Shown here: in pieces, positions 1 to 9,597 of the stretch
Layout of the letters: each line of letters starts with the position of its first letter
How positions within the stretch are numbered: the stretch's first letter is position 1
NCBI RefSeq assembly: GCF_013155275.1
Contig: NZ_JABJXS010000002.1
Span: 582,900 to 646,899, forward strand
Origin: Brenneria sp. hezel4-2-4
Lineage (GTDB): Bacteria > Pseudomonadota > Gammaproteobacteria > Enterobacterales > Enterobacteriaceae
DNA length: 64,000 bases
Direction: 5' to 3'
Program-made: the position numbers and the translations under genes
Notes under the pieces: model-generated
The model's input: the letters and a program-made list of their open reading frames with translations, nothing else
The model's database searches: none
Told to the model about the DNA's origin: nothing

Positions 1-730
1 TGGCCGACTGTGAATCAATTAATCCCCCGCGGCTGGTATTGACGATCATCACCCCGTTTTTCATCTGCGAGAACGCGCTCTGGTTAAGCAGATGGTGGTT
101 TTCCGGCGTCAGCGGGCAGTGCAGCGAAATGACATCCGAGCGGGCGTACAGTGCTTTCAGATCCACATATTCCGCGCCCAGCTCAAGCGCCTGAGGGTTG
201 GGATAGGGATCAAACGCCAGCAGGCGCATACCGAATCCTTTCAAAATACGCATGGTCGCGACGCCGATTTTTCCGGTGCCGATAATACCGGCGGTACGAT
301 TGTGCATATTGAAGCCAATCAACCCTTCCAGGGAAAAATTCGCATCGCGGGTGCGTTGATAAGCGCGATGAATGCGGCGGTTGAGACACAACATTAATCC
401 GACGGCATGCTCGGCAACGGCCTCCGGCGAATAAGCCGGAACCCGAACCACTTTTATTCCCAACTCGTTGGCGGCGTCAAGATCGACGTTATTGAAGCCC
501 GCACAGCGGAGCGCCACGATTTTCACACCGAGTTCGGCCAGTTCGGTCAACACTTCGCGACTGCCGTCATCGTTGACAAAAATGCACACCGCCTGACAAC
601 CGTCGGCGGTTTTCGCTGTGCGTGACGTCAGCATAAATTCAAAAAACTCCAGCTCATAGCCAAACTGCTGGTTGACCTGCTCTAAATATTTACGGTCATA
701 TTGTTTGGTGCTGTAGACTGCCAATTTCAT
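1..730 (-). CDS. ldhA: Fermentative D-lactate dehydrogenase, C-terminus outside window
   Basis: Cytoplasmic NAD-dependent D-lactate dehydrogenase (D-2-hydroxyacid dehydrogenase family) reducing pyruvate to D-lactate in fermentation. The reverse strand from the ATG at 730 reads MKLAVYSTKQYDRKYLEQVN, very close to the E. coli LdhA N-terminus. About 243 of the usual 329 residues are present, including the Rossmann nucleotide-binding turn IIGTGKIG near residue 150. The catalytic His/Glu pair near the C-terminus lies beyond base 1, so intactness cannot be judged. It is divergent from ydbH, as in E. coli. Confidence 0.95.
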   Translation of the reverse strand, partial: MKLAVYSTKQYDRKYLEQVNQQFGYELEFFEFMLTSRTAKTADGCQAVCIFVNDDGSREVLTELAELGVKIVALRCAGFNNVDLDAANELGIKVVRVPAYSPEAVAEHAVGLMLCLNRRIHRAYQRTRDANFSLEGLIGFNMHNRTAGIIGTGKIGVATMRILKGFGMRLLAFDPYPNPQALELGAEYVDLKALYARSDVISLHCPLTPENHHLLNQSAFSQMKNGVMIVNTSRGGLIDSQSA

Positions 731-910
731 AGCGTAGTTTCTCCGCATAATTCCCAGATCGCGCTATCAGAAAATGCTTAATAGCCAAAATTGTTGCTTA
801 ACTAACAATAACAGTTTGGGAATGAAATAAGTGCAAATAATTCATTCATAATGATAGAACGCGAAAGGTGTTTTCGGGTTTAAATAAAACAGGATATTTT
901 TCATCCGCTA

Positions 911-3499
911 ATGATTAAAAAATACTCGCTGGCAGGGTTGGTGCTGATAGTTCTGTTGTTGGTCGGATCGTGGCGGGCGCTGCCTCAGTGGCTGCCACGT
1001 CTATTGAGTCTCTGGTTGCCGTCAGAGATGTCGCTGACGTTAAATTCATCGATAGGCTGGCATAACCGCGGACTGCAAAACGATGGTTTTAGTCTCAAGG
1101 CGGGCGACTGCCTGCTGCTTGAGGTGCGTGATATCTCTTTGCATCGGCAGTCAGGCCGCTGGCGAGTCGGTATCGAGACCGCTACGCTGGATAGCGACTG
1201 CCTGTCGCACTTATCTACGGAGGATAATGCCGCGCCGGCGCAACTTTCCCAGTGGCAGCAGCGTTTGCCCGCCGCAGATATCGTGATTGAAAAATTCACT
1301 CTGCAACCCTGGCAGGAGTACGCCGGAAAAGCCCGGTTAAGCTTTGATGGTCATCAGCGGCAGATAGTACATTATCAGGGCGATCGGTTAGCTTTTCAGG
1401 CTGAACTGAACGATCGGCATCTAACATTGCATGACGGCATGTTGGCGACCCCGGCGGGCGATACCCGGTTACGGGTCAGCGGGGAGATGGAGCTGGCCGC
1501 CACGCTGGCGCAGTCGCCCGCGCAGGGCAGACTAAACGGCCATCTTGAGAGCGGGCAAACGCCGGAATCCGTATCCGTGCGGGTACGTTGGGAAAATCAA
1601 CAGGGCGAGCTTTCGCTGAATGCGGCTGGCGATAACCAACCGCTGGTGTCATTACCGTGGCGGCTTACTGAAGAAACGATTCAGGTGAATGAGGGGCTTT
1701 GGCGCTGGCCTTATGCCGCGCAACCCCTCTCCGGCAAGGTCGCCATCACGCTGCGGGACTGGCGTCAGGGACTGGATAAAACCCGTATCGATGCGCGTAT
1801 GAACCTGTTGACCCAGGGGCATAACGGCAAAGCCAATGCGGTGCTGGTGTTGGGGCCGGGCCATCTGGGGCTGATCAATAGCGAGCTGCGCTTTCAGTTG
1901 ACTGGTCAGGCCAATCTGTCGGCGGTGTCGTTGACCGCATCGTTGCCGGGCATTATACAAGGTTCGGTATTAAATCCGGAATTGACGATTTTACCGGGCG
2001 CGTTGTTACGGGCATGGGGAACGCTGGCGCCTCAGGTAAGGCTTGAGGAAGCCCGCTGGCCGCTGGCGGGATTGCGGGTCGGCGCCACGGGAATTAACGG
2101 TCGCTTACAGGCCATTGTTAAGGCGCGGGACGAATATTGGGGCCGATTTAACCTGCATCTTGACGGTCAGGCGCGGGACTTCTGGCCGGATAAAGGCCAG
2201 TGGCAATGGCGCTACTGGGGCAGCGGGCAACTGCCGCCGCTGAAGGGAAAATGGGATGTCGCCGGCCGCGGGAGCTGGCAGGATACGCTTATTGAGATTG
2301 AGCGGCTTTCCAGCGGGCTGGATCAGTTGAGCTATGGGTTAGTGAGGGTGCGTCAGCCCCGGCTGACGATCGCCGAACCGTTGCGCTGGCAGCGCGCCCG
2401 CTCGGGAGAGCATTTTCAGGGCGCATTGCAGCTTGCGGCGCAGCAGGTGGATTTCAGCAACGGCGGTTATCTTCCTCCGTCGCGGTTAACGCTTGAGCTG
2501 AATGGCCGCGACCCCGCCGATTTCCTGTGGACAGGACAACTGCAAGCGCAGGATATCGGACCGGTCACGCTGCGCGGCCGCTGGGACGGCGAACGTCTGC
2601 GCGGCGGCGCGTGGTGGCCGCAACAACCGCTGAGAGTCTTTCAGCCGCTGCTGTCCCCCGGATTGAAAATGACTATTCGTACCGGACAGTTTTACGCCCA
2701 GTCGGCGTTTTCCGCGGCTCGCGGCGAAGGGTTCAGCGCGGGCGGGCACTGGGTGGTGAAAAACGGCGGGCTGTGGTTGCAGGACGGCGAGGTGAGCGGG
2801 GTCAATTTTACGCTGCCTTATCGTCTTAAGGATCAACACTGGCAATTGGGCGTGAAACAGCCGGCCACGCTACGCATTGATACGCTGGACAACCTGTTCA
2901 GAGCGACCAATATCCGCGTCGATCTGCAAGGGTTTTACCCTTACAGCGAAAAACAGCCGCTGACTTTGTCACAGGCCAGTATGGATGTATTACGCGGACA
3001 CATCGATCTTTCGGCATTACGCTGGCCGCAGCGCGAGGCGGCATTGCTCAAAGTGGAAAGCGTGGAGCTTAGCGAGCTGTTGACGGTATTGAAGTTGAAA
3101 CAGCTGGCGATGTCCGGGCGGGTGAGCGGGGTCTTGCCGCTGAACTTTAATCATCCGAACAAGCTGATCCAGGGGGGACGTTTTAGCAACGATCGCTTCC
3201 TGACGCTGCGGCTGGATAAGCAGATGGCCGACGAGCTGGCAAGCAAAAATAGTGTCAGCGGCGCGGCCATCGACTGGTTGCGCTATCTGGAAATCGGCCG
3301 TTCCTACGCGACGGTCGAGTTGGATAATCAAGGGGCGATGTCGCTTAGCGCGCAGATTGAAGGGAAAAATCCTACACTCAGCGCCGACAGACAGGTGATA
3401 CTCAACTATCGCCACCAGGAGAATATCTTCCAGCTATGGCGCAGTTTACGGTTTGGCGATAACGTGCAGGATACGCTGGAGCAGCAGGCTAATGAATAA
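911..3499 (+). CDS. ydbH: YdbH-family envelope protein (AsmA-like)
   Basis: A protein of 862 residues with one N-terminal membrane anchor (residues about 5-27, hydrophobic after IKKYS) followed by a long repetitive beta-rich region, as in E. coli YdbH (about 880 residues). YdbH belongs to the AsmA-like group of bridge proteins that span the periplasm and are implicated in phospholipid transport between membranes. The C-terminal portion (VSGVLPLNFNHPN..) fits the family's conserved end. It lies immediately upstream of ynbE, its usual lipoprotein partner. The ATG at 911 is chosen because the anchor starts there; no strong Shine-Dalgarno is visible. Confidence 0.88.
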   Translation: MIKKYSLAGLVLIVLLLVGSWRALPQWLPRLLSLWLPSEMSLTLNSSIGWHNRGLQNDGFSLKAGDCLLLEVRDISLHRQSGRWRVGIETATLDSDCLSHLSTEDNAAPAQLSQWQQRLPAADIVIEKFTLQPWQEYAGKARLSFDGHQRQIVHYQGDRLAFQAELNDRHLTLHDGMLATPAGDTRLRVSGEMELAATLAQSPAQGRLNGHLESGQTPESVSVRVRWENQQGELSLNAAGDNQPLVSLPWRLTEETIQVNEGLWRWPYAAQPLSGKVAITLRDWRQGLDKTRIDARMNLLTQGHNGKANAVLVLGPGHLGLINSELRFQLTGQANLSAVSLTASLPGIIQGSVLNPELTILPGALLRAWGTLAPQVRLEEARWPLAGLRVGATGINGRLQAIVKARDEYWGRFNLHLDGQARDFWPDKGQWQWRYWGSGQLPPLKGKWDVAGRGSWQDTLIEIERLSSGLDQLSYGLVRVRQPRLTIAEPLRWQRARSGEHFQGALQLAAQQVDFSNGGYLPPSRLTLELNGRDPADFLWTGQLQAQDIGPVTLRGRWDGERLRGGAWWPQQPLRVFQPLLSPGLKMTIRTGQFYAQSAFSAARGEGFSAGGHWVVKNGGLWLQDGEVSGVNFTLPYRLKDQHWQLGVKQPATLRIDTLDNLFRATNIRVDLQGFYPYSEKQPLTLSQASMDVLRGHIDLSALRWPQREAALLKVESVELSELLTVLKLKQLAMSGRVSGVLPLNFNHPNKLIQGGRFSNDRFLTLRLDKQMADELASKNSVSGAAIDWLRYLEIGRSYATVELDNQGAMSLSAQIEGKNPTLSADRQVILNYRHQENIFQLWRSLRFGDNVQDTLEQQANE

Positions 3500-3514
3500 G
3501 TTCAGGATAGGATG

Positions 3515-3745
3515 ATGAAAAATCTGTATATATTGTCGGGAACGCTCTGCGCCCTGAGTTTACTGGCCGGGTGCGTGCCGCGTATAGAAGTCGGGGCAAA
3601 AGAGCCGATAACCATCAACATGAACGTCAAAATCGATCATCAGATTCATATCAAGGCGGATCAAGAGGCCGTTCAACTACTAGGCCAGTCAGACAATGCG
3701 GCGGGGGAAGAGATAAAGAAAAGCGCGCCGCAGGGCGCGCAATAA
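3515..3745 (+). CDS. ynbE: YnbE-family lipoprotein
   Basis: Small outer-membrane lipoprotein: a signal peptide ends in a lipobox LLAGC (Cys about residue 20), followed by the family core RIEVGAKEPITINMNVKIDH. YnbE is the partner of YdbH. Two adjacent ATGs occur (3512 and 3515); the second sits about 7 bases from AGGA at 3504-3507 and is preferred. The 76-residue protein has a longer C-terminal tail than E. coli YnbE. The third gene of the E. coli operon, ydbL, is absent: azoR follows on the other strand. The 3' end of the gene overlaps a GC-rich hairpin that looks like the azoR terminator. Confidence 0.85.
   Translation: MKNLYILSGTLCALSLLAGCVPRIEVGAKEPITINMNVKIDHQIHIKADQEAVQLLGQSDNAAGEEIKKSAPQGAQ
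3713..3740 (-). terminator. Probable azoR intrinsic terminator inside the 3' end of ynbE
   Basis: On the minus strand a 7-bp stem (arms 3734-3740 and 3723-3729, GCGCGCC paired with GGCGCGC) is followed by TTTTCTTT. It lies 56 bases beyond the azoR stop and fits a factor-independent terminator for leftward transcription. It overlaps the last codons of ynbE. Confidence 0.55.
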
Positions 3746-3796
3746 AGAGCCAAGCACAAAAAATGAAACACAGGGTAGTAATGATGAGGATTGACG

Positions 3797-4411
<615 letters not shown>

Positions 4412-4644
4412 TTATTTTATTGAGGTTGGGACACCATTGACCAAACGCCCCTTGTTGAGTCACATCTTATGCGGCCTGTTAGCCGGTTGAAAGTGCAATA
4501 TTTCGAGCACATTGTTCGATTTTATTGAATAAGGATTCGGTGCCGCCGGTTAGAGCCGCGGCCGGCGATGTGCTACCATGCCCGCCGAAAAATGAAAGGC
4601 GGACAAACATCCCGCCTGGTCAAAGAGTATTAAGGAATAGCCAC

Positions 4645-7600
4645 GTGAAATCACCTCTCAACGCATTATCTTCGCAGCTCAGTGAGTTAATGCTGCGCGA
4701 TGGGCAACGTCTGCGCCGTCGTTTACAGGGCGCGGCGAAAGTCGGCAGTCCGCAGGCGCAGACCGCCATCGCCCAGGAAATTGAAGGTGAGATCGCCGCG
4801 GCCCGCCAGAAGGTGGAAAACCGCCGGGCAAGCCGCCCGTCCATCACGTACCCTGAACAACTGCCCGTCAGCCAGAAAAAAGACGCTATCCTGAATGCGC
4901 TGCGCGATCATCAGGTAATTATCGTCGCCGGGGAAACGGGGTCGGGCAAGACCACGCAGCTACCGAAGATCTGTCTGGAGTTAGGGCGCGGCGTGCGCGG
5001 GCTGATCGGCCATACCCAGCCGCGGCGTCTGGCGGCCAGAACGGTGGCCGATCGTATTGCGGCGGAACTGGAGACGCCGCTGGGCGGTTGCGTGGGCTAC
5101 AAGGTTCGCTTTAATGATCGGGTGGGGGATAACACGCTGGTGAAGCTGATGACCGACGGTATTTTGCTGGCGGAAATTCAGCAGGATCGTCTGTTGATGC
5201 AGTACGACACCCTGATTATCGATGAAGCGCACGAGCGCAGCCTGAATATCGACTTCATTCTGGGGTATTTACGCCAGCTGTTGCCGAAACGCCCTGATTT
5301 AAAAGTTATTATTACCTCCGCCACCATCGATCCCCAGCGTTTTTCGCGTCATTTTAACCACGCGCCGATCATTGAAGTGTCCGGGCGAACCTATCCGGTC
5401 GATGTGCGTTATCGCCCGGTGGTGGAAGAGGCGGAAGACAGCGATCGCGATCAGCTACAGGCGATTTTTGATGCCGTGGACGAACTGGGACGCGAAGGGC
5501 CGGGGGATATCCTGATTTTCATGAGCGGCGAGCGCGAGATCCGCGATACGGCGGATGCCCTGACTAAATTGGATTTGCCGCATACCGAGATCCTGCCGTT
5601 GTATGCCCGCTTATCCAATCAGGAACAGAACCGGGTATTTCAGTCGCATCATGGCCGTCGCATCGTGCTGGCGACCAACGTGGCGGAAACCTCGTTGACG
5701 GTGCCGGGTATTCGTTACGTGATCGACCCCGGCACCGCCCGCATCAGCCGTTATAGCTTCCGTACCAAAGTACAGCGTTTACCGATTGAAGCCGTCTCGC
5801 AGGCGTCGGCCAATCAGCGAAAAGGGCGTTGCGGCCGCGTCGCCGCCGGGATTTGTATCCGGCTTTATTCCGAGCAGGATTTTCTGTCCCGCCCGGAATT
5901 CACCGATCCTGAAATTTTGCGCACCAATCTGGCTTCCGTCATTCTGCAAATGACGGCGCTGGGGTTAGGCGATATCGCGGCGTTCCCCTTTGTGGAAGCG
6001 CCGGACAAGCGCAACATTCAGGATGGCGTACGATTGCTGGAAGAACTGGGGGCGATTCAACTGGCGGAAAACGGCCATTATCAACTGACGCCGCAGGGGC
6101 GCCAACTGGCGCAGTTGCCTATCGATCCCCGTCTGGCGCGTATGATATTGGAAGCGAGCAAGTCAGGCTGCGTGCGGGAAGTGATGGTGATTACGGCGGC
6201 GCTGTCGATTCAGGATCCGCGTGAACGGCCGATGGACAAGAAGCAGGCGTCGGATGAAAAGCACCGCCGTTTCGCCGATAAAGAATCCGATTTTCTGGCC
6301 TTCGTCAACCTGTGGGACTATCTGCGCGAACAGCAAAGGGCCTTGTCGTCCAGCCAGTTCCGGCGGTTATGCCGCAGCGAGTACCTAAATTATCTGCGGG
6401 TGCGCGAATGGCAGGATATCTACACCCAACTGCGTCAGGTGGTGAAAGAACTGGGGCTGCCGGTGAACAGCGAGCCGTCCGATTATCGCAGCATTCACTG
6501 CGCGTTGCTGACGGGGCTGTTGTCGCACATCGGCCAGAAAGATATTGAAAAACAGGAGTTCAGCGGCGCGCGTAATGCCCGCTTTGCGATTTTCCCCGGT
6601 TCCGGTTTGTTTAAAAAGCCGCCCAAATGGACCATGGTGGCCGAACTGGTGGAAACCAGCCGTTTATGGGGACGTATCGCCGCACGCATCGAACCTGAAT
6701 GGATTGAGCCGCTGGCGCAGCACCTGATAAAGCGCAGCTACAGCGATCCGCACTGGGAAAAAGCCCAGGGCGCGGTGATGGCGCAGGAGAAAGTCACCCT
6801 GTTTGGTCTGCCGATTGTGATGGCGCGTAAGGTGAACTATAGCCAGATCGATCCGCTGCTGGCGCGTGAATTATTTATCCGTCATGCGCTGGTGGAGGGC
6901 GACTGGCAAACGCATCACGCTTTTTTCCGCGCCAATCTAAAGCTGCTGGCGGAAGTCGAGGAATTGGAAAATAAATCCCGCCGCCGCGACATTCTGGTGG
7001 ACGATGAAACGCTGTTCGCATTTTACGACCAGCGCTTGCCGCACGATATTATTTCCGCCCGCCATTTTGATAAATGGTGGAAAAGCGCCAGCCGTCAGGA
7101 TGCCGATCTGCTGAACTTTGAAAAAAGCATGCTGATTAAGGAGGGGGCGGATAAGGTCAGCGCGCTGGACTATCCGAACTTCTGGCATCAGGGCGACCTG
7201 AAGCTGCGCCTGTCGTATCAGTTTGAGCCGGGAACCGACGCCGATGGCGTGACGGTGCATATCCCGCTGCCCATTCTCAATCAGGTGCGCGAAGAGGGTT
7301 TTGAATGGCAAATCCCCGGCGTGCGGCGCGAACTGGTTATCGCGCTGATCAAATCCTTGCCCAAACCGATGCGGCGCAACTTTGTGCCGGCGCCGAATTA
7401 CGCCGAAGCGTTTCTGGCGCGCGCGACGCCGCTGGAACGAGGGTTATTGGATGCGCTGGAGCGCGAGTTGCGGCTAATGACCGGGGTGACGGTGCCGCGC
7501 GACGAGTGGCAGTGGGAACAGGTGCCCGATCATCTTAAAATCACGTTCCGTGTGCTGGATGAGAAAAACCGTACTCTGCGGGAAAGCAAAGATCTGAATG

Positions 7601-8532
7601 CGCTGAAAGAGCAGCTCAAGGATAAAGTCCAGCAGACGTTATCGGCGGTGGCTGACGAGGGACTGGAGCAGCGCGGTATCCACGTCTGGAGCTTTGGCTC
7701 CCTGCCGGACTGCTATGAGCAGAAACGCGGCGGCTATTCCGTGAAGGCCTATCCGGCGTTGGTGGATGAGAAAGACAGCGTGGCGATCCGTCTGTTTGAT
7801 ACGCCGCATCAGCAACAGCAGGTTATGCGTCAGGGGTTACGGCGTTTGCTGTTGCTGAATATTCCGTCGCCGATTAAGTATCTGCATGAGAAACTGCCCA
7901 ACAAAGCGAAGCTGGGCCTGTATTTTAATCCTTACGGCAAAGTGCTCGATCTGATTGACGACTGCATCGCCTGCGCGGTGGATAAGCTGATTAGCGAGTT
8001 TGGCGGCCCGGTATGGCAGGAAGAGGCGTTCCAACGCCTGCATGAAAAAGTGCGGGCGGAACTCAACGATACGGTGGTCGATATCGCCAAACAGGTTGAG
8101 CAGATCCTGACGGCGGTGTTCGCCATTAACAAACGGCTGAAAGGCCGGGTGGATATGGCGCTGGCGCTGGCGTTAAGCGACATAAAAAGCCAGCTCAACG
8201 GCCTGGTGTTCCGCGGCTTTGTCACCGCCAACGGTTGGCGGCGGTTGCCGGATGTGCTGCGCTATTTACAGGCCATTGAACGTCGGCTGGAAAAATTGGC
8301 GCAGGATGTGCACCGCGACCGGGCGCAAATGCTGAAGGTTGAGCAGGTGCAACAGGCCTGGCAGCAGTGGTGGAATAAACTGCCTCCTGAGCGCCGCGAC
8401 GACGATGATGTGAAAGCGGTTCGCTGGATGATTGAAGAACTGCGGGTGAGCTATTTCGCCCAGCAGTTGGGAACCCCGTTCCCGATATCAGACAAGCGGG
8501 TGCTCCAGGCGATGGAGCAAATCGAAGCATAA
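4645..8532 (+). CDS. hrpA: ATP-dependent RNA helicase HrpA (DEAH box)
   Basis: Large DEAH-box RNA helicase, unrelated to the Hrp pilin of the same name at 55262. Visible motifs: Walker A GETGSGKTT, DEAH, SAT and the motif VI segment QRKGRCGRVAAG, followed by HA2/OB regions and the long C-terminal extension typical of HrpA. The start is the GTG at 4645, preceded by AAGGA at 4632-4636, giving 1295 residues, close to E. coli HrpA (1300). The frame stays open to an ATG at 4525, but those 40 extra residues do not resemble the family and contain the leader. HrpA is known to rescue stalled ribosomes and process mRNA in E. coli. Confidence 0.95.
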   Translation: MKSPLNALSSQLSELMLRDGQRLRRRLQGAAKVGSPQAQTAIAQEIEGEIAAARQKVENRRASRPSITYPEQLPVSQKKDAILNALRDHQVIIVAGETGSGKTTQLPKICLELGRGVRGLIGHTQPRRLAARTVADRIAAELETPLGGCVGYKVRFNDRVGDNTLVKLMTDGILLAEIQQDRLLMQYDTLIIDEAHERSLNIDFILGYLRQLLPKRPDLKVIITSATIDPQRFSRHFNHAPIIEVSGRTYPVDVRYRPVVEEAEDSDRDQLQAIFDAVDELGREGPGDILIFMSGEREIRDTADALTKLDLPHTEILPLYARLSNQEQNRVFQSHHGRRIVLATNVAETSLTVPGIRYVIDPGTARISRYSFRTKVQRLPIEAVSQASANQRKGRCGRVAAGICIRLYSEQDFLSRPEFTDPEILRTNLASVILQMTALGLGDIAAFPFVEAPDKRNIQDGVRLLEELGAIQLAENGHYQLTPQGRQLAQLPIDPRLARMILEASKSGCVREVMVITAALSIQDPRERPMDKKQASDEKHRRFADKESDFLAFVNLWDYLREQQRALSSSQFRRLCRSEYLNYLRVREWQDIYTQLRQVVKELGLPVNSEPSDYRSIHCALLTGLLSHIGQKDIEKQEFSGARNARFAIFPGSGLFKKPPKWTMVAELVETSRLWGRIAARIEPEWIEPLAQHLIKRSYSDPHWEKAQGAVMAQEKVTLFGLPIVMARKVNYSQIDPLLARELFIRHALVEGDWQTHHAFFRANLKLLAEVEELENKSRRRDILVDDETLFAFYDQRLPHDIISARHFDKWWKSASRQDADLLNFEKSMLIKEGADKVSALDYPNFWHQGDLKLRLSYQFEPGTDADGVTVHIPLPILNQVREEGFEWQIPGVRRELVIALIKSLPKPMRRNFVPAPNYAEAFLARATPLERGLLDALERELRLMTGVTVPRDEWQWEQVPDHLKITFRVLDEKNRTLRESKDLNALKEQLKDKVQQTLSAVADEGLEQRGIHVWSFGSLPDCYEQKRGGYSVKAYPALVDEKDSVAIRLFDTPHQQQQVMRQGLRRLLLLNIPSPIKYLHEKLPNKAKLGLYFNPYGKVLDLIDDCIACAVDKLISEFGGPVWQEEAFQRLHEKVRAELNDTVVDIAKQVEQILTAVFAINKRLKGRVDMALALALSDIKSQLNGLVFRGFVTANGWRRLPDVLRYLQAIERRLEKLAQDVHRDRAQMLKVEQVQQAWQQWWNKLPPERRDDDDVKAVRWMIEELRVSYFAQQLGTPFPISDKRVLQAMEQIEA

Positions 8533-8549
8533 ACGCGCCGCGCGCGGCG

Positions 8550-9410
8550 TTAAGCATGGCGCTCGGCATCAGGCGGGCGGGCGTCAACTTTTAGCCGCAC
8601 ATAAACCGACTTGATTTCCTCTTCGCCGTATTTTTGTTCCAGACGTTTGATGATGAAATGGCCTTTCGCCATATTTTGATAATGATTAATGAACAAGGTA
8701 TTAATGGCCGCTCCGCTGGCCGCGCCGACAATCGGAACGATCTGGGCGGCCATTTTTTCGGTGATGGTAATACCCAGTCGTGTGGCGACGGCGTCAATCA
8801 ACCTGGCCAGCGTCCTTCCCGCCTGGGACGAGGTGATCCTGGCCGAGGTTTTTTCCGCCCCTTTTTTACTGGCGATATCGATTAATTCACGCGTGGTATG
8901 TTTGGTAATGTCGGCCAGCACCGCCCGGGAAGCATAGTAGGCGGAATCGGCGGCATCATCGTTTTTGGAACGGCCGCCGAGGGCGAAAACCTCGACGCAG
9001 GCGGCTTTGACGGAAAAATCCGTCAGCGAAAAGCCTTCGCTGCGGGCGATATCGGCGACGGAACGCATCATAATCGTGGTGCTGACGGGAAGTTCGACGA
9101 TTAAGCCGGCTGCGCCGAAAAAACCGCTGACGGCGCCGGACGTGGCGGCCGCCAGCTTATGGGTTTTAGGCGATGAAGCCCTTTTCGGATCGTCATCCAG
9201 GGTATACAGCGCGGCATCGACGGACTTATGCAACGCGGCATGCACCACATCCTGTATTTTGCTTTTTACCCACTTAGGCAGTTTGGACAGGCTCCACTCA
9301 ATCGGCCCGCCGACCAGATTCGCCAGTTGTATGGTGATGGAGGGCGCCTCCAGCAGGGCAATCGCCTGTCTGATGTCATGAATATCTTGTTGGTCATCAA
9401 AAATGGTCAT
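8550..9410 (-). CDS. EcsC-family protein
   Basis: A protein of 286 residues matching the EcsC family (PF12787): conserved central segments AATSGAVSGFFGAAGLIVELPVSTT and KAACVEVFALGG, and a C-terminal Gly/Ala-rich segment IVPIVGAASGAAINT that could associate with a membrane. Homologues lie next to ABC transporter genes in Bacillus, but molecular function in enterics is unknown. It converges on hrpA with 17 bases between stop codons, and a GC-rich palindrome sits in that gap. No operon partner is evident. Confidence 0.8.
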   Translation of the reverse strand: MTIFDDQQDIHDIRQAIALLEAPSITIQLANLVGGPIEWSLSKLPKWVKSKIQDVVHAALHKSVDAALYTLDDDPKRASSPKTHKLAAATSGAVSGFFGAAGLIVELPVSTTIMMRSVADIARSEGFSLTDFSVKAACVEVFALGGRSKNDDAADSAYYASRAVLADITKHTTRELIDIASKKGAEKTSARITSSQAGRTLARLIDAVATRLGITITEKMAAQIVPIVGAASGAAINTLFINHYQNMAKGHFIIKRLEQKYGEEEIKSVYVRLKVDARPPDAERHA

Positions 9411-9597
9411 AGCAATGGTCTTGGCCCTTATCTTGTTGCCTTCCTACCACCGTCTGTGTCGCGCACGTTCCTACGCCCGCGCCTGACGGTTAATCAATAC
9501 TTAAGTAGTAGTGAATGACGGAGGGATATGCAATGTCATGGCGAAGAATTAAAATAGCCGCACGGTGCGCCGCCCAACCCTGTCGGCACGGATAACA

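Noticed and set aside
4525..4644. 40-residue N-terminal extension of the helicase HrpA
   Set aside because: Leader-like; the GTG at 4645 has a ribosome site and gives normal length.
8536..8549. Palindrome CGCCGCGCGCGGCG between hrpA helicase and EcsC genes
   Set aside because: A possible hairpin, but no T-run on either strand and no loop; not called a terminator.
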